Assembly (NCBI GenBank): GCA_003542955.1
Contig: DPJP01000166.1
Span: 4,905 to 10,976, forward strand
Direction of reading: 5' to 3'
From: Armatimonadota bacterium
GTDB lineage: Bacteria; Armatimonadota; Zipacnadia; Zipacnadales; UBA11051
Length of the DNA: 6,072 nt
Shown here: positions 1 to 5,318 of the stretch, piece by piece
How the letters are laid out: each line of letters opens with the position of its first letter
How positions within the stretch are numbered: the first letter of the stretch is position 1
Position numbers and translations under genes: made by a program
The notes under the pieces: generated by a model
The model's database searches: none
What the model saw: only the letters and a program-made list of their open reading frames with translations
Told to the model about the DNA's origin: nothing

Positions 1-1444
1 GGGGGCGCCGCCGGTCAACGTGCGGGTGCATCCCCGCATCATCCCCTTCATGACCTACGACACGATGCAGCTCATCGACCCCGAGCGCCGTGAGCGGCAT
101 GAGACGCTGCTACAGGCGTGGCAGAGCAAGTGCACCTACATCGGGCGGTATGACTACACGTATGGTGACCATCACGTGCCGCCGCGGATCTTCATCCATC
201 TATGGGCCGACTACGTGCGCTGGGCGCGCGATCACAATGTGCGGGCCTGGTATGCGGAGACCTACCCCTTCTTCGGCGAGGCGCCCAAGTACTACGCGAT
301 GGCGAAGATATGGTGGGACCCCGACCGCGATGCGGATGAGATCCTCGATGAGTGGTACACACTCTCATTCGGCAATGGCGCGCCGCCGATGATCGCCTAC
401 TTCAATCACTGGGAGGACTACTGGACGCGGCGCGTGCGTGAGACGGGGCATTTCGCAGCACTGGAGAACTCGCAGTACTGCATCGGCAACCGGGGCTTTC
501 TCGAGGCGCTGACGCAGGAGGATATCCAGATCGGCGACGGCTACATCACGCAGGCGCTCGAGCTTGCCGACACGCCACAGACGAAGGCGCGCGTCGAGGT
601 GATGGCTCTTGCCTGGGACTACTACCGGACCGTCATCGACGACTACCTCGCGCGTGGCAAATCCGGCAGCAAGCTCACTGTTGACCAGGCGCTGGCAGTT
701 GTGGACATGGATGCGAAGACCCTGGAGAGCGGCGTGCAGAGGATGCACGACCTTGTGGATGAGCATTCGATCCTCACCTTCTCCTGGCGCAGCAGCTATC
801 CATACAGCTCCTCCCTGCGGCAACCGATCCTCGATGCCGGGCAGACGCTGTTGACCACCGGCGACGCGCGACTCGCGGCCAGGCTCGAGCAGCTCACCGC
901 ATCACAAGACGCCACGCTCGCGGCACAGGCGGCGGCATTCCTGGCCATCCGTGAGGGCAGGGAGGAGAACCTCGTGCCCAATCCCGGCTTCGAGGCCGCC
1001 GAACCACTGGATGGCTGGTGGTCTGGGACGCACTTCGGCACCGGCAATGTGAAGCTGACGCAGCAGAATCCGCACCAGGGCGAGAATGCGGTGGTCGTCC
1101 GCGGCACGTGGGATGGCTACGGCGGGGTGTTCCGGAAGGACGTACCGGCCGAGCCGGGTAAGTCATATCTCTTCGTGCTGTGGTCGCGCTGGGATGGCGA
1201 GCCCGCCGTGGGCACCGTCTGCCAGATGCTCTCGCAGTTCATCGACGAGCGCGGGCAGCCCATAGACGGCAGCACACTCGGCTACAAGTTCTGGCCGGAC
1301 AACGAGTGGACGGCGTATGTCATCCAGACGCCGGTGGCGCCGGCGGGGACGGTCTCGATGAACGCCCGCGTGGACGCTATGGCCCAGCCGAAGGAAGACC
1401 ATGAGACGTACTTCGATGATCTGCAGGTGTATGTGGTGGAGTGA
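1..1444 (+). CDS. DUF4838-family protein with C-terminal carbohydrate-binding-like domain (5'-partial)
   Basis: The frame is open to the left edge (first full codon at base 2), so a GTG at 20 is probably internal and the N-terminus lies outside the window. About 480 residues are visible. Residues ~1-170 resemble the DUF4838 family of bacterial glycosidase-like proteins: aromatic-rich text with the stretch WYAETYPFFGEAPKYYAM (E86 and E93, possible acidic site residues) and then KIWWDPDRDADEILDEWY, the usual 'land of the site, then wdP.~D.~~il~ef' pattern. An alpha-helical stretch follows to ~315. Residues ~322-480 start with ENLVPNPGFE and end with YFDDLQVYVVE, the opening and closing strands of a CBM4/9-type jelly roll. 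DUF4838 proteins are usually secreted, but the signal peptide would be upstream. The stop (TGA 1442-1444) lies 7 bases before a stem-loop. The next gene is in the same direction 239 bases on, so co-transcription is possible. The family call is from remembered patterns; substrate and activity are unknown. Confidence -1.
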   Translation, partial: GAPPVNVRVHPRIIPFMTYDTMQLIDPERRERHETLLQAWQSKCTYIGRYDYTYGDHHVPPRIFIHLWADYVRWARDHNVRAWYAETYPFFGEAPKYYAMAKIWWDPDRDADEILDEWYTLSFGNGAPPMIAYFNHWEDYWTRRVRETGHFAALENSQYCIGNRGFLEALTQEDIQIGDGYITQALELADTPQTKARVEVMALAWDYYRTVIDDYLARGKSGSKLTVDQALAVVDMDAKTLESGVQRMHDLVDEHSILTFSWRSSYPYSSSLRQPILDAGQTLLTTGDARLAARLEQLTASQDATLAAQAAAFLAIREGREENLVPNPGFEAAEPLDGWWSGTHFGTGNVKLTQQNPHQGENAVVVRGTWDGYGGVFRKDVPAEPGKSYLFVLWSRWDGEPAVGTVCQMLSQFIDERGQPIDGSTLGYKFWPDNEWTAYVIQTPVAPAGTVSMNARVDAMAQPKEDHETYFDDLQVYVVE

Positions 1445-1451
1445 CGGCTGA

Positions 1452-1526
1452 GGGGACTGCCCCCCATTGCGCCAGCTCAGGAGGTCAGGAACCGAGCCGC
1501 GAGCAACGCAATGGGGCGCTGTCCCC
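1452..1526 (+). repeat. Stem-loop repeat copy 1 (ATTGCG type)
   Basis: Left arm GGGGACTGCCCCCCATTGCG (1452-1471) pairs with right arm CGCAATGGGGCGCTGTCCCC (1507-1526), leaving a 35-base loop. Eighteen of 20 positions pair; the exceptions are arm positions 7 (T opposite T) and 10 (C opposite C). The right arm is followed by GATTCAGCATGC, a tail also seen after the copies at 4955-4974 and 5175-5194. It begins 7 bases after the stop codon of the upstream gene, so it could also act as a 3'-end stabiliser or attenuator, although no U tract follows. Confidence -1.
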
Positions 1527-1550
1527 GATTCAGCATGCGCAGACGGCATT

Positions 1551-1624
1551 GGGGACAGCGACCTATCGCGATGCAGACCACTGGTCTTCGGCACAAGGGG
1601 AGGCCGCGATAGGTAGCAGTCCCC
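1551..1624 (-). repeat. Stem-loop repeat copy 2, inverted (ATCGCG type)
   Basis: Arms are 1551-1570 (GGGGACAGCGACCTATCGCG) and 1605-1624 (CGCGATAGGTAGCAGTCCCC) with a 34-base loop. Eighteen of 20 positions pair, and the two mismatches fall at arm positions 7 and 10, exactly as in copy 1. Read on the - strand, the left arm starts GGGGACTG and the right arm ends CTGTCCCC, the polarity of the other copies. The outer arm matches copy 1 but the inner arm has changed on both sides (CCTATCGCG/CGCGATAGG against CCCATTGCG/CGCAATGGG), so pairing is kept. It forms a tail-to-tail pair with copy 1, separated by 24 bases. Confidence -1.
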
Positions 1625-1673
1625 GTCGTTCGCAGGCCCCCGCCTGTCGCCGGGCAGAGTACCGTCACAGCAT

Positions 1674-1679
1674 GGAGGT
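1674..1679 (+). promoter_or_regulatory. Shine-Dalgarno GGAGGT fixing the start at 1684
   Basis: GGAGGT stands 4 bases before the ATG at 1684, which opens a protein with a convincing signal peptide. The frame stays open upstream to a GTG at 1441 that overlaps the previous stop (GTGA), and there is an in-frame ATG at 1672. Those starts would add 81 residues encoded mostly by the repeats, or 4 residues, and would bury the signal peptide or sit on the SD itself. No convincing -35/-10 promoter was seen in 1625-1673. Confidence -1.
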
Positions 1680-1683
1680 AATC

Positions 1684-4600
1684 ATGAACCGATGGCATGT
1701 CGCAGTGGTGTGCGCAACTGTGTTCGCACTCATTCTCACAACCGCGTGTTGGGCGCAGCAGCCGCTCCAGGTGCAGCGCACGGACGCAGCGCTCACAGTC
1801 ACTGGCGACCACTTCAGCGCCACGTGGGACGCCGCCCGCGCCTGGCAACTCGGTGCGCTCGAGATCTCCGACTACGCCGGCAGTTGGCGCCTTGATGGAG
1901 AGCGCGGGAGCGTGAAGGGCATAGGGTCCGCTGCGCTGCGATGTGGAGAGACACTCTACCTGGCATCCCGGGGCGAGGCCGGTGTGCCGGAGATCATCGA
2001 GCACACGGGAGACCGTCTCGTCTTCGATGTGCGCGTGACGCCGCGTGCCGAGGGCGGCGCCGCCTGCCCGCTGGCGCTGTCCGAGCGCTTCACCGTCCTC
2101 GGCGAGGGCGCCATCTTCTGTGAGTTCGCTATCGTCGCGCCCGAGGGCGTCGGCGAGGTGACGCTCGACGAGGTCGAGGTCGGCATGGCCATCGACACCG
2201 AGTCGCTTCAGCACCTGCGTTGGCACTGGAAGCATACGTGGCAGGGCAGTGAAGACCTCGCGCGCGAGGCCACCCTCGACGACCCGCGCTATCTGCGCAC
2301 CATGGGCGCAACCCTGGCACGCGAACGTCCCTACACCAACCAGGTCGAGATGTGCCTGGAGGAGCGCAAGCCGCTCTCAGGTGACGGCGATGCCGGCTTC
2401 CGGTGCGAGGTGACTGCCGACGAGGGCGGCGCGAAGGCATTCTCCTGGCGCATCGCCGGGCCGGTGAAGGCTGTGCCCGGGACTGTGTACTCGAACCGCT
2501 GGGGGCTGGCGATGGGCCATCAGCGCTATGCGGACAATGCCATCGGGCAGCGCATCGCGCATTGGCAGGAGGGCAATGCCAGCCTGATGACCTATCCATC
2601 CGACTCCGCGATCGACGCGATGGCCGAGTGCGGCGTGAGCATGAATGTGCTCCACCTCTACTGGTATGGAAGAGGTGGCTATACGCCCTTCGACGAGGCC
2701 GACATGCGCCGCTGGACTGCCTCCTGCCACGCGCGCGGGATCGCGTGCGTGGTCTATGCGACACCGCACGACCGCGAGGGCGCCGCGGGCATCAACCGCG
2801 AGTGGGTGCAGGGGCTCGGTCTTGACGGCATCTACTTCGACTTCGGCTCCCTGCACACGATGAGCGGGAGCAAGGACGCCGATGGCAGGTACAACCGCGC
2901 CTTCCCCGCGCTGCCCGGGGTTGAGCTGACGCGGCACTTCCGCGAGGCGGTCGGACCCGAGGGCATCATCATCAGCCACTCGGGTGGCTATGCGCCGGAT
3001 ACGTTCTTTCACCTCAACCTGAATGCGTATCTGCCCGGTGAGGCCGGGGTGCAGACGGCCATGCTCGACAACGTGAGCGCGGCCGCCTACCACAGCGGGA
3101 TGTCCTACGCAGTGGTGCACCCGTGGTGCGAGTATGCCGATTTCCAGACGCGCCACGGTTCGGCAACCTACGCCGCGATGGGCGGCTTCCCGCATATCCT
3201 GTTCGGCCGCGGCACTCACCAGGACAACAACTACCATCGCAGCGTCTACCGCTCCGCGGAGTTCGCTCTCCCCTACTGGCAGATGCTCTCGACCATCCCG
3301 ATGGACCGTGACACGCGCCTCTACACCTGGGCGACGGAGCGCGCGGCGTGGACCGACGAGCCGGGAGTTCACTGCTGCGTCTACCGGCGCTCGGCCGACC
3401 TGCTGCTGATAACCGCGTCGAACCTCGGCGATCCCTGCACCCCCGCCCTCCAGATCGACCGCGAACTGCTGGGGCTCGAGGGCGGCTATCGTGTCATCCG
3501 CCTCGGGGGCCCTGATATCGCGCACTTTGCCGCTACGGAGGCCGGAGACTGGTCGGGCGGGTCCATCGACCTCGGCTCGATGGCGTCGAGTGACTACGTG
3601 GGATTGCTCCTGATACGCGGGGCAACGCCCGAGCATACGCAGACGGAGCTTGCCCGCATCGAGCGGCTCGTCGCGGCTTTCAACGATCCCCAGCCGCCGA
3701 CGGTGCCCGAGGGCTTCACTGCCAACGCCTCGACGGGTGCCGTTGAACTGCAGTGGCAGGCTTCTGACGATGAGCATCACGTGGTTGAGTACCGCATCCA
3801 CCGCTCTATCGACGGCGGGGCGCTGGAACTGCTGCCGGCCGTCGAGGAGGAGACCCGCTTCCGCGACGTCACCGCGCCAATGGGGCGGACGGTCGAATAT
3901 GCAGTGTCCGCAATCGATGTCGCAGGCAACGAAAGCGCACGCTCACAGGCCGCACGGGTCAGCATGCCGGGGCGGGCGCTGGAGGACGGGGTGGCGGCGG
4001 TCTCGGGACACTGGGAGCGCGACGGAGCATGGCTGCGCCAGGGAGTGGATCGGCAGCCGGCGACGGAGGCCGGGGAACTCACGGAGTTCGCGCCGACGAC
4101 CGCTCAGTGGGTGCGCGCCTACTTCACCGGAGGGCAGGGCAATCACGGCTCGGCGCACGTCATCGAGATGACGGTGCGCGATCCGCGGGGCAACGCTATC
4201 AAGCCGGCGAAGATCACCTCCATCGGCAGCGACCCCGGCCATCCGGATACCGACGCCGCCGACGGCATCACGGACAGGATGGCAAACGGCTGGTGGTCAG
4301 ACCGCACGAAGGGCTTGCCGGCCTGGATCGCGTTCGACCTCGGTGAGCCGCGCCAGATATCGAGCGTCTGGCTGCTCACCTACTGGGATGGAAAGCGCTT
4401 CTACGACTACACCATCCAGCTCTCGACCGATGGCCAGGAGTGGCGCGACATCGGCACCGGCACGGCGCCGACAAGCAATGCCCGCGCGCTCAGCGATATC
4501 GAAATGACTGACGGCGCGGCGGGCGTCACGACGCTCGAACTCGATCCCGAGCGCGCCGGCGGCGGATTGCTGTTCCGCTGCCCGGACGAGAACAACGGCT

Positions 4601-4890
4601 ACTCGCTGACGCTCGAACCCCGCTGGGACGGCAACCTGGTGCTCGACAAGCTGGTGGATGGCAAGCTGCAGCGGCTGGCGGGGGCGTTCTTCCCGTTCTC
4701 GATCCACAACCCGATCCCACACCGGCTGAGCGTGGAGTGCGACGGCCCCGTGATCCGCTGCTATGGCGACGGGCGGCTGGTGATGGAGGTCACTGACGAG
4801 ACGTTCGCGAGCGGCCGGGTGGGCATGATCGTCCCCAGCGGCCGCCGGCTGCTGTTCATGAACCTGTCAGTTGAGAAAGACGAGCAGTAG
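1684..4890 (+). CDS. Secreted multi-domain glycoside hydrolase-like protein (TIM barrel, FN3, discoidin-like, LamG/DUF1080-like)
   Basis: Complete protein of 1068 residues. Residues 1-24 are a signal peptide (MNRWHV, hydrophobic core, TTACWA then QQ); signal peptidase I cleavage after A24 fits, while C22 lacks the usual Leu at -3 for a lipobox. Residues ~26-300 are beta-rich, like the N-terminal sandwich of many glycosidases. Residues ~305-560 look like a TIM barrel: NVLHLYWYGRGGYTPF (321-336), IACVVYATPHDRE (353-365), LDGIYFDFGS (380-389, D386 candidate nucleophile or acid), IIISHSGGY (428-436), YLPGEAG (449-455, E453 candidate second acid) and FGRGTHQDNNYHR (507-519). A beta domain continues to ~647. 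Residues ~672-760 are an FN3 domain. Residues ~769-1068 carry lectin-like and discoidin-like segments (HVIEMTVRD, WIAFDLGE, YTIQLSTDGQEW, GLLFRCPDENNGYSL). These modules suggest cell-surface or extracellular glycan binding and cleavage. The GH family is not assignable by eye; a DUF6259-like or clan-D-like barrel is a guess. It probably works with the DUF4838 gene upstream. Confidence -1.
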   Translation: MNRWHVAVVCATVFALILTTACWAQQPLQVQRTDAALTVTGDHFSATWDAARAWQLGALEISDYAGSWRLDGERGSVKGIGSAALRCGETLYLASRGEAGVPEIIEHTGDRLVFDVRVTPRAEGGAACPLALSERFTVLGEGAIFCEFAIVAPEGVGEVTLDEVEVGMAIDTESLQHLRWHWKHTWQGSEDLAREATLDDPRYLRTMGATLARERPYTNQVEMCLEERKPLSGDGDAGFRCEVTADEGGAKAFSWRIAGPVKAVPGTVYSNRWGLAMGHQRYADNAIGQRIAHWQEGNASLMTYPSDSAIDAMAECGVSMNVLHLYWYGRGGYTPFDEADMRRWTASCHARGIACVVYATPHDREGAAGINREWVQGLGLDGIYFDFGSLHTMSGSKDADGRYNRAFPALPGVELTRHFREAVGPEGIIISHSGGYAPDTFFHLNLNAYLPGEAGVQTAMLDNVSAAAYHSGMSYAVVHPWCEYADFQTRHGSATYAAMGGFPHILFGRGTHQDNNYHRSVYRSAEFALPYWQMLSTIPMDRDTRLYTWATERAAWTDEPGVHCCVYRRSADLLLITASNLGDPCTPALQIDRELLGLEGGYRVIRLGGPDIAHFAATEAGDWSGGSIDLGSMASSDYVGLLLIRGATPEHTQTELARIERLVAAFNDPQPPTVPEGFTANASTGAVELQWQASDDEHHVVEYRIHRSIDGGALELLPAVEEETRFRDVTAPMGRTVEYAVSAIDVAGNESARSQAARVSMPGRALEDGVAAVSGHWERDGAWLRQGVDRQPATEAGELTEFAPTTAQWVRAYFTGGQGNHGSAHVIEMTVRDPRGNAIKPAKITSIGSDPGHPDTDAADGITDRMANGWWSDRTKGLPAWIAFDLGEPRQISSVWLLTYWDGKRFYDYTIQLSTDGQEWRDIGTGTAPTSNARALSDIEMTDGAAGVTTLELDPERAGGGLLFRCPDENNGYSLTLEPRWDGNLVLDKLVDGKLQRLAGAFFPFSIHNPIPHRLSVECDGPVIRCYGDGRLVMEVTDETFASGRVGMIVPSGRRLLFMNLSVEKDEQ

Positions 4891-4899
4891 CGGCACCTC

Positions 4900-4974
4900 G
4901 GGGACTGGCACCCATTGCGCCCACTGAAGGAAACAAAGACCGACCGCACTGCAACGCAATGGGTCCCTGTCCCC
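4900..4974 (+). repeat. Stem-loop repeat copy 3 (ATTGCG type)
   Basis: Left arm GGGGACTGGCACCCATTGCG (4900-4919), 35-base loop, right arm CGCAATGGGTCCCTGTCCCC (4955-4974). Pairing is 18 of 20, with T opposite T at position 7 and C opposite C at position 10, the same two mismatches as copy 1. The loop has the same length as copy 1 and agrees with it at 18 of 35 ungapped positions, including AACCGA/GACCGA and the terminal GCAA. The middle of the outer arm differs from copy 1 (GGCACC against GCCCCC) and is matched by a change in the right arm. It starts 9 bases after the stop codon of the glycosidase-like gene. Confidence -1.
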
Positions 4975-5014
4975 GATTCAGTATGCTGTGCCCTATCAAG
5001 GGTCCCGCCAGGGC
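4967..5014 (+). repeat. 48-base direct repeat, first copy (repeat tail)
   Basis: Bases 4967-5014 match 5187-5234 at 44 of 48 positions without gaps, the first 27 being identical. The unit starts with CTGTCCCC, the end of the stem-loop right arm, continues with GATTCAGTATGCTGTGCCC and ends in GCCAGGGC. TGCCCT (4989-4994) can pair with AGGGCA (5010-5015) as a small second hairpin with a 15-base loop. The tail is therefore part of the repeated unit, not chance flanking sequence. Confidence -1.
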
Positions 5015-5121
5015 AGACATTTTGTGGGCCGGTTTCATTGGGCACGCCCAGAGATGTGCAGGCGCTGCATAGCAATATCCCAGCCTTGCGCGCGTAGGCC
5101 CACAGTAGCCGCGCGCCTGCA
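5015..5121. other. Intergenic stretch without a gene
   Basis: No credible coding region was found here: frames that cross it consist of shadow peptides rich in Arg, Ser and Pro or of translated repeat. It holds a short GC inverted repeat, GCGCGCG (5088-5094) with CGCGCGC (5110-5116) around a 15-base loop, and a small TGGGC/GCCCA palindrome at 5039-5050. No promoter or RNA gene was recognised. Confidence -1.
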
Positions 5122-5194
5122 GGGCGAGGGCGGGCGTCGCGCAAACTGCTTCGCCGAAGTCCGCCTGCCTGCATCGCGACAGGGCGCTGTCCCC
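5122..5194 (+). repeat. Stem-loop repeat copy 4, degenerate left arm (ATCGCG type)
   Basis: The right arm CGCGACAGGGCGCTGTCCCC (5175-5194) is 18/20 identical to the corresponding arm of copy 2 read on its reverse strand (1551-1570). The similarity runs inward into the loop through CTGCAT and GCCGAAG: 5153-5194 aligns with the reverse complement of 1551-1592 at about 34 of 42 positions. The left arm at 5122-5141 has decayed: only the inner GTCGCG and a few outer bases still pair, leaving a 33-base loop. This copy is probably an old, structurally broken element. Confidence -1.
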
Positions 5195-5234
5195 GATTCA
5201 GTATGCTGTGCCCCAACAACGGTCGCGCCAGGGC
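5187..5234 (+). repeat. 48-base direct repeat, second copy (repeat tail)
   Basis: Second copy of the unit at 4967-5014, exactly 220 bases downstream, with four substitutions. GCCC (5210-5213) and GGGC (5231-5234) keep the core of the small tail hairpin even though bases between them differ. Confidence -1.
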
Positions 5235-5286
5235 GGGACGGGGCGTCGCCAGTACTGCGGCAACACCCGCCAGCGGCGGAGAGAAG

Positions 5287-5301
5287 CGGGATAGCGTCCC
5301 G
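5287..5301 (-). terminator. Possible weak terminator hairpin of the - strand gene
   Basis: CGGGA (5287-5291) and TCCCG (5297-5301) form a 5-bp GC-rich stem with a 5-base loop, about 17 bases past the stop of the - strand gene. On that strand it is followed by CTTCTCTCC, pyrimidine-rich but not a T run. The stem is short and could be chance in GC-rich DNA. Confidence -1.
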
Positions 5302-5318
5302 GCGCGACGTCATGCGCG

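Noticed and set aside
1452..1526. Classical intrinsic terminator after the DUF4838 gene
   Set aside because: The hairpin has a 35-base loop and no T run after it; the repeat interpretation explains its recurrence better, though an effect on transcript ends is not excluded.
1452..1624. CRISPR array
   Set aside because: The units are inverted imperfect stem-loops with long arms, not short identical direct repeats with unique equal-length spacers.
1747..1749. Lipoprotein cysteine at residue 22
   Set aside because: The sequence before it (LTTA) has Thr instead of Leu at -3, and a good signal peptidase I site (ACWA-QQ) lies directly after.
1477..2235. - strand open frame of 252 codons crossing the first spacer
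   Set aside because: It runs through both stem-loops and antisense to the signal peptide and N-terminal domain of the real gene; its C-terminal part is translated repeat.
2377..3801. Long - strand open frame (474 codons) inside the glycosidase-like gene
   Set aside because: It is antisense to a convincing enzyme region; length is expected from high GC content, and its translation shows no recognisable domain or start signal.
4761..5219. - strand open frame containing translated repeat (LNRGQRP)
   Set aside because: It starts in the repeat tail and overlaps the end of the glycosidase-like gene; the peptide arises from the DNA repeat itself.
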